A program made the translations under genes and the position numbers. The notes under the pieces were generated by a model that worked only from the letters and a program-made list of their open reading frames with translations, did no database searches and was not told the DNA's origin. Positions 31,860 through 43,319 of a stretch of 64,000 nt of DNA are shown in pieces. This stretch comes from Limonium bicolor. Lineage: Eukaryota; Streptophyta; Magnoliopsida; Caryophyllales; Plumbaginaceae. The stretch lies in assembly GCA_023374045.1 (NCBI GenBank), contig CM041781.1:145940982-146004981 (forward strand), written 5' to 3'. Each line of letters begins with the position of its first letter. Positions within the stretch are counted from its first letter, which is position 1.

Positions 31860-32432
31860 TTGCTGTCAGAGTTCGACATCAAATTTTGCGTGCAAAAAGC
31901 TATTAAGGGGTCGGTAATAGCGGAGCATTTGGCTGATAATCCAATTGCTGAAGAGTCGCTTTGCAACGATGATTTTCCTGATGAACACGTGATGACAATA
32001 AAAAAAGGGATGTGGAAGTTATATTTTGATGGATCTGCCAATAAGAATGGTTATGGAGTGGGTATTCTGCTCATCTCACCGGAGGGTTTGCAATTGCCAA
32101 CCTCTATCAAGTTAGGCTACAAAGTAACTAACAATATGGCTGAGTATGAAGCCTGCATCCTGGGCCTCGAGACGGCACTGGGTTTGGGGGTAGTGGATAT
32201 TGAAGTCTTTGGTGATTCTTTCTTGGTTGTGTGTCACATCAACAACGAGTGGGAAGTTAGGGATGAGAAGCTAGTGCCGTATCACCGCCATCTAGTACAG
32301 CTGAAAAGGCCTTCAGAAACATCAGCTTCACCCATGTTCCCAGATCACGAAATGCCTTTGCGGATTCCCTGGCGTCCCTCGCCTCTTCTCTTGAAATGCC
32401 AGAAGATGCGCAGCATATCCTTTTCCAAGTAA
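31860..32432 (+). CDS. pol: Tat A second (archaeal-type) RNase H domain
   Basis: A 190-codon frame. The first 30 residues are the end of the conventional RNase H (AIKGSVIAEHLADNPI). From about residue 50 a second RNase H fold follows: YFDGSA (D57), NNMAEYEACILGL (E95) and VFGDSFLVV (D119), the acidic residues expected for catalysis. A second RNase H beside the usual one is a hallmark of Tat/Ogre elements. The end of the frame (after about residue 150) is shifted, and the integrase frame starts on the other side of the shift. Confidence 0.85.
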   Translation: MLSEFDIKFCVQKAIKGSVIAEHLADNPIAEESLCNDDFPDEHVMTIKKGMWKLYFDGSANKNGYGVGILLISPEGLQLPTSIKLGYKVTNNMAEYEACILGLETALGLGVVDIEVFGDSFLVVCHINNEWEVRDEKLVPYHRHLVQLKRPSETSASPMFPDHEMPLRIPWRPSPLLLKCQKMRSISFSK

Positions 32433-33736
32433 CCCTTCGGCATGAACCTTCTTTTCAAATAAGTGCGATATCGGTGGACGAAGAGCCATGGTTTCAGGAC
32501 ATCAAGAAATTCGTAGAAAAGGGAGTATACCCAGAGGATGCCAGCAAGCAGGATCGTTTGGCAATTCGAAAACTGGCTCTCGGTTACACGATAGTGGCAG
32601 GGCGGCTATTCAAAAGGATGCCGTCTGGGGCCCTTCACAGGTGCCTTTCGCAAATTGAGGCAAGAATGGCAATGGACGAAGTCCATGCTGGAGTATGTGG
32701 GACTCATATGAGTGGACACACCTTGGCACGCAAGATTCTGAGACACGGATATTATTGGACGACCATGGAAAACGACTGTCAACAATACGTCAAAAGATGC
32801 CAGAAGTGTCAAATCCATGCAGATTTAAAACACCTCCCAGCTCTCCCCTTGCACCATATGGCATCGCCCTGGCCCTTTGCTTCATGGGGAGTCGATATCA
32901 TCGGGGAAATACATCCCAAGGCATCGAATGGCCATCGTTACATCCTAGTGGCGATTGATTATTTCAGCAAGTGGGTAGAGGCTAAATCTTTTGCCCAATT
33001 GGGAGCCAAGCAAACAGCACGGTTTATTGAAAGTGAGATTATCTGCAGATATGGTGTACCTTTCGAAATTGTTACAGACAATGGCGTTCAGTTCAAGGCT
33101 GAAACCGAGCAACTCATGAGGAAATATGGAATTCGACATCATCATTCCTCACCCTACCGCCCACAGGCAAACGGAGCCGTTGAGGCGGCAAATAAGACCA
33201 TCAAGAGGATTCTAGCCAAGATGGTCGACACCTACCGGGATTGGTCATTCAAATTACCAATGGCTCTTTGGGGTTACAGGACATCAGTAAAGACAGCCAC
33301 TGGGGTTACTCCCTATTCCCTGGTTTACGGGACTGAGGCAGTACTGCCCATTGAGATAAAGATAAAGGCCCTACGGGTCATGAGCGAGCTGCAAATACCC
33401 GAGTCTGAGTGGGAGGAGAAAAGGCTCGACAGTTTGGCTTTCTTGGATGAGAAAAGATTACGAGCCCTTGAATGTATCCAGGTCTACCAGAAGCAAATGG
33501 CCCGAGTTTTCAACAGACGAGTCAAACAGCGGGGAATTCAAGAGGGTGATCTTGTGCTAAAGCAACTTAGGGCTGATCTACCAGATCCGAGGGGGAAATT
33601 CAGACCCAAATGGTCGGGGCCATACTTGGTGAGACAACTGTTCTCATATGGTGCAGCAAGTTTAGTTCTAGCAAGTACCGGAGAAGAACTCCCGGGATTA
33701 GTCAATTTGGATAAGCTCAAGAAGTTCTATGCATAA
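32396..33736 (+). CDS. pol: Tat A integrase
   Basis: A 446-codon frame ending at the polyprotein stop. Zinc domain: H97, H104, C135, C138 (RCQKCQ). Core: D167 (WGVDIIG), D228 (VTDNG) and E263 (NGAVEAANK), a complete DDE triad. The C-terminal part has KWSGPYLVRQ, the GPY/F-like module, and ends KKFYA. No chromodomain, as expected for Tat. It is the best preserved gene of this element. The ATG is internal to the former polyprotein. Confidence 0.93.
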   Translation: MPEDAQHILFQVTLRHEPSFQISAISVDEEPWFQDIKKFVEKGVYPEDASKQDRLAIRKLALGYTIVAGRLFKRMPSGALHRCLSQIEARMAMDEVHAGVCGTHMSGHTLARKILRHGYYWTTMENDCQQYVKRCQKCQIHADLKHLPALPLHHMASPWPFASWGVDIIGEIHPKASNGHRYILVAIDYFSKWVEAKSFAQLGAKQTARFIESEIICRYGVPFEIVTDNGVQFKAETEQLMRKYGIRHHHSSPYRPQANGAVEAANKTIKRILAKMVDTYRDWSFKLPMALWGYRTSVKTATGVTPYSLVYGTEAVLPIEIKIKALRVMSELQIPESEWEEKRLDSLAFLDEKRLRALECIQVYQKQMARVFNRRVKQRGIQEGDLVLKQLRADLPDPRGKFRPKWSGPYLVRQLFSYGAASLVLASTGEELPGLVNLDKLKKFYA

Positions 33737-35277
33737 GCATATTTTCATTGCTAGGTTTGTCCTCATGACAATCATTGTCTCATTTTGTAACACTCTAGGA
33801 AACATTAAAAAAAAGAGGTTCTTGTTCTTTGCTGTGCTTTCTTCTTTAGGCTGAGAGAATTAAACCATCGTCCGAACACCTAGCGCGAAATTCCTTTATG
33901 GGGTGTACCTTAGGCGTTAGAAACAGAGCTTTTGCTCTCATGTGCCTTGTACAGAACCACTTTCCCGTCCAGACATTCATCACCTCCATTGCAGCCACCA
34001 CGTATACACATCACTTTATTTTTGCTATTCCACCTGATACATAAAAACAAAACTGCTGCCACCAGGAAAACACAAAAAATCACTCAGCAATCACCCCATC
34101 ACCACTCACCACCATTGTTCACCGCACATGCGGTCACCCTCCACAAAAACTTGGGCATTCTAAGGTTTGTCAAGAAACCCCGCAACGATACTGGGGGCAA
34201 TCTGAGTTAAGGAGCGATAATGTTTATTTCTTTGTTTAAATGCGCAAACAAGTCTCTGAGTGAACGTTTCGCGAGAGTGCCTTGAGCGGTAAAACCAAGA
34301 GCGAAAGAGCGTGTCATTTTTACACGCTCCAGAGAGGTCACATTCAAAGGTGAGGAACGGCATGACTCCGACCGAAGGAGATAATTTGTAAATTTACGCT
34401 TAAACCTGTGAAAAGTAACAAAGAACGGATACACAACTATTAGGGATGACGAAGCACCTAGGTACAGCACCACACAGCCAAAAGCCTGTGAACCCAGCAT
34501 TAAACCCTAGGCACCCCCGCTGAGCTTTTCATATATGACCTCTTTACAACTATGCAAGCTCCACAAACAAGCCAGCCAATGATGAATAACCGACCCGGTG
34601 ACCAAAGGAAGCAAGGAGCCCGACTTTTGAACAACAACTTCACAAGTCCAAAGAAGCAAAACCGCTACCAGCATGACAAAGCGATCCGCAAATGGTCCCA
34701 AAGTGACACAGGATCCAAATGAGCTAGCATCAAAACAGCTCTCAAAGTTCAAAACCGGGAAACACAAGAACCCCGAAAGGAAAGAAATCAAAGAAAGGCA
34801 AACCTGAAAAGCCTTGAAGAAACCCAAAATTGGAAGAAGGAGAAAGGATGCAAGGAACAATTCAAAAATCCAGAGTTCCAAGCTCGTAAGCGAAGTCATC
34901 ACGAAGTAGCCAAACGACTTCAGGACAAAGAAGCAAGTCCGAGAGACGGTGCAAGTTGCAGCTTTGGTCACCCTTATAGCTCCACATATCCTAAACATTC
35001 CTCCATCGTCCCATTGTCTTTCATTACACCCATGGCCATGTTATAAGCTCAAAAGACTTCCGACTTAGTAGTTGTGTATCCAATCACGTGAAAGTAACAG
35101 GTTGAACGCGTAAATCGAACAAATGTCAAATACAATGGTTGAGATGTCTTGACCCAAAAGGAGAGTACGAGCGCAAGCATCAAATTTGAGTGTAGATAGA
35201 AAGCACCACATCAAGATAAACCCTGACCTTGTGAGAGTGAGACTTGTTTTGTGCAGTTAATCAAAGAAAATACTGGG

Positions 35278-35304
35278 GGCAATCGATCGTTCCGATCGAT
35301 TGCC
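35278..35304 (+). repeat. perfect 12-bp hairpin, loop TTC (Tat A)
   Basis: GGCAATCGATCG, TTC, CGATCGATTGCC. Tat B has identical arms at 60554-60580 but loop GAA, the reverse complement of TTC. Confidence 0.9.
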
Positions 35305-35349
35305 ATAAAATCCTAAAAAACTCGGATTGCCTTAAGGAAAATACTGGGG

Positions 35350-35373
35350 GCAATTGTTGGTCCCAACAATTGC
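35350..35373 (+). repeat. perfect 11-bp hairpin (Tat A)
   Basis: GCAATTGTTGG, TC, CCAACAATTGC. In Tat B the arms are kept at 60621-60643 with a single T between them. Confidence 0.88.
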
Positions 35374-35423
35374 AACAAGACACCGATTGAGTCCCAAAAA
35401 TCCAAAACCAAAGGTCAAACCCT

Positions 35424-35610
35424 CTCATACACACAGGCCCGTCCTAAGCCCTACCTCCACTCAAATCCACAGGCCCGTCCTAAGCCCTACCTCCACATCA
35501 AACATCCTCAGGCCCGTCCTAAGCCTACCTCCACAACAATCCCAGGCCCGTCTAAGCCCTACCTTCACATTCAAACACAGGCCCGTCTTGAGCCCACCGT
35601 CTCCAGGTTT
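35424..35610 (+). repeat. CAGGCCCGTCCTAAGCCCTA tandem array (Tat A)
   Basis: Five units of about 34-40 bp. The core is related to that of the next array (AGGCTCGTCATAAGACCTAG). Tat B has about three units at 60712-60820. Confidence 0.88.
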
Positions 35611-35683
35611 GACATAAACCCTAATCCTTCTACATCTGTTTAGACCCATCATACATCTTACTCACGTTCACTTAGATTCATCT

Positions 35684-36255
35684 TTAGGCCCGTCATAAGA
35701 CCTAGATCCAACCTTTAGGCTCGTCATAAGACCTAGATCCACCTTTAGGCTCGTCATAAGACCTAGAACCATCCTTTAGGCTCGTCATAAGACCTAGAAC
35801 CATCCTTTAGGCTCGTCATAAGACCTAGATCCCTTTAGGCTCGTCATAAGACCTAGATCCAACCTTAGGCTCGTCATAAGACCTAGAACCATCCTTAGGC
35901 TCGTCATAAGACCTAGAACCATCCTTTAGGCTCGTCATAAGACCTAGATCCACCTTTAGGCTCGTCATAAGACCTAGAACCATCCTTTAGGCTCGTCATA
36001 AGACCTAGCATCCTTTAGGCTCGTCATAAGACCTAGTTGCATTCCTTAGGCTCGTCATAAGACCTAGAACCATCCTTTAGGCTCGTCATAAGACCTAGAT
36101 CCAACCTTTAGGCTCGTCATAAGACCTAGAACCTCCCTTTAGGCTCGTCATAAGACCTAGTTGCATTCCTTAGGCTCGTAGAAGACCTAGAACCTCCCTT
36201 GGGCTCGTCATAAGACCTAGCTGCATTACCCAGGCGCGTCACAAGACCTGGCGAC
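35684..36255 (+). repeat. AGGCTCGTCATAAGACCTAG tandem array, about 19 units (Tat A)
   Basis: A monomer of about 30 bp with a constant 20-base core and a variable tail (variants ending ATCC, ACCATCC or TTGCATTCC). I count about 19 units; Tat B has about 8 degenerate ones (60885-61165). Variable 3' repeats of Tat/Ogre elements are known as sources of satellite DNA. Confidence 0.93.
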
Positions 36256-36433
36256 AGAAAGTTGGCGAGGTGATGGCAATAAATCCTCCTTTTGCGATGT
36301 CAACTTATTTTTGGGATCAACGAATGGTGGGCAAAGGCAATAAGTCCCCAGGGTTTTACCAGGAGTTATCCCTGCACACCGGCTTGGGGGGCGATGGCAA
36401 TAAGTCCACATTGGGTCCAGCCAGGAGCATCGG

Positions 36434-39400
36434 TGAAATACCCCAAATTAATAAACATGGATTAAATATTTAATCACATTAATTAAGGCCTAAACATGCC
36501 TTAAAAGTCAACTGAGAACAACAGTGGTCAACACAAAACAAGATGTTGCACCCTTTGACTGTTAAGGGTTAATAAATACCCAAATGAACTTCTTAGGACC
36601 TAAAAAATTTGTCCTAAGTTTATTAACATAATATTAAACATATTATAACCGTTGGACAACACTCCAACACAAAGAACAAGCACTTTCATGCTTCAAGGTC
36701 AAAAAGGGCAAAGATGTACTCTAAGAAACCTTAAAGGCCTAATGACCTTTAAATGATAAAATTGAGTTACATGATCAAATATCATGTAAGGTACACAACA
36801 AGACCATTGTCAAAGAAAACCAAGCTCAGAAACACCAGACAAACAAAATGTGCGCTAAAACTCCTTAAAGCACGTTTTGTGAAATTGTCTTTTAAATTGG
36901 TTTTAAATGAGCTAAAAGGTTATAAATACCTTTAAATATAATAAAATATCATATTATATGATATTAGGAATTTAATTCCAGAAATTTACGAATTTTTACA
37001 AAATTAATATTAAATATTAATAAAACCCTAATGTGGGGCCCATTTGGGTCAACATTGACTAAGTTGGTCATGTTGACCATTGACCACGAAATGGACTACA
37101 TAAAATCAGATAAATAAGTCTCTTAACAGACCAAGAGACAAGTCCCATGTGACAATTAAATATAGTCCTTTACTTTAGCATAAAATAACAAAAAAGACAT
37201 ACTTTACCTTATAAAACAAAAAGGTGGGCTCCACTTACCTTTCCCATGTGAGCCAGCTGATTTGGAGCCTCCAATTGCTCCTCTTTTCCCTTGCATTTCG
37301 TGGCTCCAGCTGGTACAAGACAAAGGTGCTTAGTCACCTTACAATAATGGAATTAAAGTAACATTATTTACTCATTTCCATTCAAAATTGGCTCCAATCA
37401 TGCCCTACCCTTGCCAATCAATCACGGCTGCCTCCTTGCCTTGTCTCCACCGAATTCCCCTCCAATTATCAGCATCAATCAAACATTGATGAGTCACCAA
37501 AACAATAAAACCTAAAATATTCAAAAAAGTGACTTTAAGACAATATTAGCTCATTTCCCCTCATTCTTTCTTTCCAGCCGAGTTTGCTCTGTCCAAGAGC
37601 TCTCTTTGGCTCCCCTCCAACCGTGGTAAGTGTCCAAGCACCATTGATGAGGTTTCAAGCTCTAGGTAAGCTCTTAAGGCATAAAAATGCCCATTTTCTT
37701 CATCTTTCTTTCCTTTTTCGATTGATCTACACTCCAACCTTTTCTATACATCTATGTAGAGTGATTTGGAGGTTAGAGGAAGTGTTGGTTTCGTACATAA
37801 CCAGATCTAAGGAGGAAAGTTCAAGTCTTGGCCATTTAAGGTAAAAATGTGCTTTAAGCTCATAACTTTTGATTCCCTTCAAGTTCGGCTGTGAAACTTT
37901 TGCTCATAGCCTCCTCTTCTTCTCCTTTTCATGAGGAATCTGTTGGTAAGCCATTTGGAGCAAGGATGGACGAGATCCAAAGGAAATACCCTCTTTAAGG
38001 CATTTTTCCAAGGTAAAACCTAATAACAAGGTAGCATTTCGAGATCTAACTATTTCCTATGTCAATATGGTGGATCTAACACCTTGTGGTGTGTTTGATT
38101 CAGGTCGAAACCATCTTGAACTCTCCTTGCATTCTTAAGGTGATTTTTGCCTTAAATCTTACATTAAATTACTCCTTATGGTTAGATCTTGCTTGGAGAC
38201 TAACTAGGCCTTGTTTTCTGTTTGAAAACATGTAAAACAAGCTGTGGAGAATTTCTACTTGGTGGCCGAACCAAACAAGGATTACCTAAGCTAAATCAAG
38301 GTATAAATCACTTAAACATTAACTTTGCTAAGTTAATGTGTTCTTAACTACTCCTAATTAAATTGCCGTGAGTGAAGGGTAAAATAAGGTCTTGTTTGAC
38401 CTTAAAATGTTTAAGGAATGGTTTAATAAATTTTATAACTAATTAAACAAGCATAATTGTCAAATTTAAGACATTATGTGGAAGTTTGGTAAATAAATGA
38501 AGAATATATGGTGAGGCCGAAAATTTATATGTATTTTGGGACATTTATGTGTAATTTATTTTGCAAGACAATGTTTGTAATAAGGCCATGTATTTTAGGC
38601 CATTTTATTTATGCATTTACAAGCTTTTATTTAAGTTTAGGTGGTATATAATTATTACCAAAATGAATAAGGGGTTATAGTGTAATTAAATTAAATTTGG
38701 GGGCTTTAGAATAATAAGGCCGAAAATTAGAGTTAAAAAGGAGTTAAAATAAAGTTTATAAGATTTTATAAAGTTTTGGGGTTAAATGGTAATTTCTAGA
38801 AAGTTTGGGTACTAAACCGTAATTATAAGGAATTGGTGGTCAAGGAAATATTAAGGTGGTCAACCTTGACCACATGCTAGGCTTTGACCAAAATAAATAA
38901 GTTAGATAACTTATTTAAGGTTTTATAATAAGTTATGTATTTAATGGTAATATTTTTATAACATATGTGGTAAATATGTTATTACCAAAAATAAAGGGTG
39001 TACAATGGTATTTTAAACACCCATGGGCTATTAGGAATTTTTAGGAATTTATTTGGTGGATTTTGGAATTAAAATAAACTATATATGTATAATATATAGT
39101 TAATATGTCATTATGACACTTTGGAGAAAAATAGATGGTGGAATGGTAAATATCAAAAGTATATGGGTTATAAGGATATTTATAACCCTTTGGTGGAATT
39201 TGGTGATTTTTAGAACTATTAAGAGAATTTATTAAGATATGTGTATAAAATATGGTTTTAATGATATGGAAGAACTATATGTTATAAATAGGGCCAAATG
39301 GCAATTATAGAATAGCACAAGGGCTGTTCGGAATTTACAAAAAAATAACCATAGGTTATACTCTTTTATAAGTAGAATGTTATATTAAATGGAATATATA

Positions 39401-42047
39401 ACATGGTATAAATTAATGGGTGATTTTGTAAATAAAGGAAACTATGGTTTGTGAAAAAGAATATGGTTTTGTTATGGTGCCCATGCGGCAATAATAAATA
39501 GTTTGGTATAAAAACCATAGGTTATTAATTAAAGGAAATAAGAATATCATGTCAAATGATATTAGCATATGGAATAGCATTACATAATGTTATGTGGTCA
39601 AAATAGAATTTAAATGAATTCAAGGGCTTTACCGAATTGATAGAGTTTGGAAAATGAATTTTAGACTAAGGTCTATAATGTTATAAATATTATAACAATT
39701 ATTTGGTATTAGGGTGGTTTAATGAAATTAATACAAATAAGGTATTCACATTAAATGGTGTGACAAACTGTAAGTGAATGGATTTATAAACTAAGGTATT
39801 TATTGAATAAACCTTAGAAGTTGTAATTATACAACATAAAATGTTACTCATGTTAGGATAATAATCTTAATATAAGTTGTACAATATGATACAACTAATG
39901 GGAATGATCATCTAATAAAAGATGATAAAAAGTAACATGAAATATAAGAGTTTATTAAACTCATGAGAATTACCTACGTGGTAAAAATATATACATACAC
40001 AAGAATAATGTATATAAGGTGGATAAATATATTTTGGTTGAAAACCATATGATTTAATGGTGGTGGTTATTAAAAAAAGAAGATATAGTTATGATCTTTA
40101 AGCTATGAATTTTAGAATGCAATATAATACAAGAATGCATGCATACATGCAACTATGGGTTACGTACCTAAACTAGATGTGGATAAGACTAAAAGAAATA
40201 TAAGGAATTAAACTTAACAGTTGAATGTTTTGACGTACGCGTTTTAAGTAACAAAGCCGACTGTTTTAGAGAAACCTGCAACAAACAATTGTAGAAAAAG
40301 GGGTGAACTGTCGGGGTTACTTATTGTTCGGAAATACCGGATGTAGTTAGTCATGGAGACTGACTTATAGTTTTATTGCCGTTTAGAGTATACTTCTGAC
40401 AAGGACGCTTGACGAGCTAACGGACTACACGGAGCGTAGGATCTTGCTGATTCATACTCCACCGTATACAGTCAGGGTGAACGGTATGTAAAGGGGTTTG
40501 ATCCGAGTTGTCCTAAGGTTGCTCCTTGGGCTCGGATTTGGTTGATATAACTTGTATGTTGTTATGTGTCTCGGATTGTCTCTGAGGGCTTCCTCAGTTC
40601 AGACTTCTGTGTGATCTGTGATAAGATTGTTTGTCTGAATTTGATAATTAATATGCATGAATTGTATATTTATAGCTGCTTATTATTTTCTGTTGTTGAG
40701 TTAACAGTACCGGTTCGTATATATGAACCAATATATATAAAGCGAACTAGCGGCTATGGTGCTATCTTATATGAAATATAAGGAGCGTAAGTAAAACGTT
40801 GTAGCACTATAATAATAACATATACATATTATCTGAGACTTTTATACGGAGCATTGGCCTTTCTATACGCCGCTCTGTATCTAGCACTGGATCCCGAGTT
40901 TACAGACTCCGGATTGGACTAATGACCTTAGTCTGCTGTGTTAGAAAATTTGGTAATGCGATGCGATGGTATAATTAATTAATTAATGGAATGGAAGTAA
41001 AGCCAAGAGGATGTGGCTCTTGGTGCGCGCTGTGATCACAAAACGATACCAGGATGTCCGCGTACGGGTCCGTAAGTATCAAGAAAATTTCCCGTGAGCT
41101 AGAATGGCTCGTTGGTCGGAGACTCTACCGTTGGAGTGGCTACTGCCGTGGGTGACCCGCCATAATATATGGGTAACTAGAGACATGTCGTTTTAACGAG
41201 ACATTGTCACTAGGTATAACTGAACAACTAAAACAATTGAGACTTATACAGTGGCGAACAATACCATGGACGAGACTAAATACTTGTTTATTATTCTCGT
41301 TGTTTCGCTTTTGTTCATTGGTTATACTTGTGGTTATTTCATTGTGTGTTGATGGTTGGATGGAGCCTACAAGGCTAAGGTAAATTAAATATGAGAACTG
41401 TACGCTACGGCGAATGTACATTGTACATTATATTGTTATTACTCGATACGTTCGATATATAAATGATTGTATGGAATATTAAATGGATGTTTGGATTGGA
41501 TGGATGGTTAAAAGTTTATGGATATTGGATGGTTGATTATGTATACTATACATTTATGCTTCAGTTTTGGTTATAACTGTAAAAGAAAAGCATGAACCAA
41601 TCTACTAATAAGATGGTTAAAATGACAAGTGACCACTAGGGTCCAGGCCCGGCATACTCAGCGTCTATCGCTGATACTACACCATTTCAGGTTGTTGACC
41701 ATTGTCAGAGCTGAAGAGCAGGAACAGGTAACTGGAGATGTTGTATAGCAATGAAGATGGTGAATTGTGTCATGGTAAGGTTGTGTATTCAGGATTGGGT
41801 AGTCGCTCACTTGTCGATGTTTATGGTTATGGACTTAGTATGATGTATAGGAGTTTCTCGTTATCACTGCGGTTAGCAGTTTGTTTATTTTGGAAGTTGG
41901 ATGTGGTTTGGCTACGTTGCTCGCATGGGCGAGTAATGGCCGGTGACACCCGAGTGAGTTTGTATTTGTTATTTATTTTCCGCTGCGAGACGTTTTATTT
42001 ATTGCTACGTGAGAGATTATATCGTGTTAGTGGTGAGGGGTGTTACA
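36434..42047 (+). repeat. T3 LTR, first copy (5614 bp)
   Basis: TGAAATACCCCAAATT...GGGTGTTACA. Very long even for plant LTRs; 38300-40200 is extremely AT-rich. It contains TATAAATA at 36921-36928 and repeats at 46576-52190 with few differences, mainly one-base indels. Small frames shared by both copies (for example 40566-40781 and 41738-42097) have no recognisable domain and are not called genes. Confidence 0.93.
36921..36928 (+). promoter_or_regulatory. TATA box candidate of T3 LTR
   Basis: TATAAATA, conserved in the second LTR at 47066-47073, about 40 bases downstream of the shared AAAGCACGTTTT block. Confidence 0.5.
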
Positions 42048-42051
42048 AAAG

Positions 42052-42063
42052 TGGTATCAGAGC
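42052..42063 (+). other. primer binding site, first T3 internal region
   Basis: TGGTATCAGAGC, initiator tRNA-Met type, 4 bases after the LTR end. Confidence 0.92.
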
Positions 42064-42905
42064 GGAGTACCGCTCTGATGACGAGATAATAGGTTAAGAC
42101 AGTGAGCTTAGGACTTGGGAAATTATGGGAAACATTTGGGAGGTACGAGACGATTCATCTTAGAAAGATACTGTGTCTAGTAACGCAAATTGCGTGACAG
42201 TTAGCCTTTAAGGCGACTTGATATCTATTGGTTGTGTACGGTAATTTACCGAGTATTTATGTGACATACTGTACTACAGATGTCTGGTGGAACTAGAGGG
42301 CGTGGTACTGGAAGAGGTGGCGGCGGTGACCCGGCATTACAGGAGTTGCTGAGACGGTTGCAGCCGTTCTTGCACAGCTGGGTACTTAGATAGGAGGAGC
42401 ACCAGCCCACCCGCCACAGCCCAGGGAAACGAACTGCCTGAAGTCAGTTGGCGAGACCCGACCACCTACATATTCCGGGGAAACAGACCCCGTAGCTTTG
42501 GAGTGTTACATTGTTGAACATGAGAAGGCCTATGAAGCTTTACAAGTACCTGACGACAAGAAGGTCGCCATTGCTGCTTTCCATCTGAAGGATGCAGCCA
42601 GCACTTGGTGGAGGTTGGTCAAGGACCATCATCTGGCTACGCCCGACTTTTTGTGGGCTGCCTTTGTAGAATTACTGAGAGGAAAGTACTACCCGGCGCA
42701 CCTCAAGCAGAAGAAGCGCCATGAGTTTGAAACATTGACCCAAGGAGGTCTGACCGTGGATGAGTATTACGCTCGATTCATTAGTCAACTGGACTTCATT
42801 CCCGGTGTGGATTACTCAGAGACCGTGAAGGTCGAGAAGTTCCGGGGAGGACTATTAATTCGCATTCAGATGGCGATGGGTGCTACCCTCTACACTACCA
42901 TCCAG

Positions 42906-42961
42906 GTGCTAACATGAAAGCCATAAAATTCTTTACTTACATTACCAATTAACTTTGTGAG
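42906..42961 (+). other. intron 1 of T3 gag, first copy (56 nt)
   Basis: ATCCAG|GTGCTAAC ... CTTTGTGAG|AAC, phase 0, with in-frame TGA if retained. The second copy has 59 nt (53037-53095) with the same ends. T2 has an equivalent at 20359. It is short for a plant intron. Confidence 0.65.
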
Positions 42962-43122
42962 AACTTACCAAGGAGATTCCAGGAGTGTTATGAGGCTGCC
43001 TCGAGGATGGAGCTAATGCTCCAGACTCGGGAAGAGACTCTCGGGGCCAAGAAAAGGAAGAACCCTGAGGGAGAGTCTGAGGGTGGAGGAGCATCTCCAG
43101 GCGAAGGCCAAAAGAAGGGAAA

Positions 43123-43196
43123 GTAAGGACTTATTCCATTTCAGATTATTTATCATATTAAATACCTTAAGAATGCTGACCCGAAATCTTGAACAG
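43123..43196 (+). other. intron 2 of T3 gag, first copy (74 nt)
   Basis: GGAAA|GTAAGG donor, a TGCTGAC branch-like motif, CTTGAACAG|G acceptor, phase 2. Retention gives an immediate TAA; removal continues a lysine- and glutamine-rich frame. Counterpart in the second copy: 53257-53327 (71 nt). Confidence 0.78.
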
Positions 43197-43307
43197 GAAA
43201 TTCTTTAAAAAGAAAGGGCAGCAGGGTCACCAGGGAACAAAGGGAAAAGAGCCCGTCCTTTGGTTGACCGGCCCAGCTATAGATGCTAAGCCTCTGAGAT
43301 CCGCACC

Positions 43308-43319
43308 CTAAGGGCACCG
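43308..43319 (+). other. intron-less exon junction in T3 first copy
   Basis: CTAAGG/GCACCG. The second copy has the same flanks separated by an 85-nt GT-AG insert. The first copy equals the second with that insert exactly removed, apart from a 2-base deletion a few bases upstream. Confidence 0.85.

Larger units (their letters stand above)
27846..36433 (+). mobile_element. Tat copy A: Tat/Ogre-like element lacking gag, truncated 3'
   Basis: Complete 5' LTR, primer site, leader, pol remnant (RT, RNase H, archaeal-type RNase H, integrase), then a long 3' region with hairpins and tandem repeats. It is cut at 36434 by the T3 LTR. The second RNase H domain places it in the Tat/Ogre branch. No gag or protease is seen; the leader passes directly to the protease-RT linker near 30320. 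It is inserted in the T2 3' LTR, with GTTAC (27841-27845) at its left edge. Confidence 0.9.
33737..36433 (+). other. Tat A 3' non-coding region
   Basis: No convincing gene. It carries a GGGGGCAATC tract (34193-34202), then two perfect hairpins each preceded by TACTGGGGGCAA (35278-35304, 35350-35373), then two tandem arrays (35424-35610 and 35684-36255). The 34507-34998 reverse-strand frame has a degraded counterpart in Tat B but no recognisable domain. It ends at ATCGG, where T3 is inserted. Confidence 0.8.

Noticed and set aside
34507..34998. 163-codon reverse-strand frame in the Tat A 3' region
   Set aside because: Hydrophobic-looking but broken in the Tat B counterpart, and with no known domain; likely chance.
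35684..36255. Regular repeats that could suggest a CRISPR array
   Set aside because: Units are direct tandem copies with near-constant tails and no unique spacers, in a plant retrotransposon 3' region.
41738..42097. 119-codon open frame conserved in both T3 LTRs
   Set aside because: It crosses the LTR end and primer site, has no recognisable domain, and conservation follows from the near-identity of the two LTRs.
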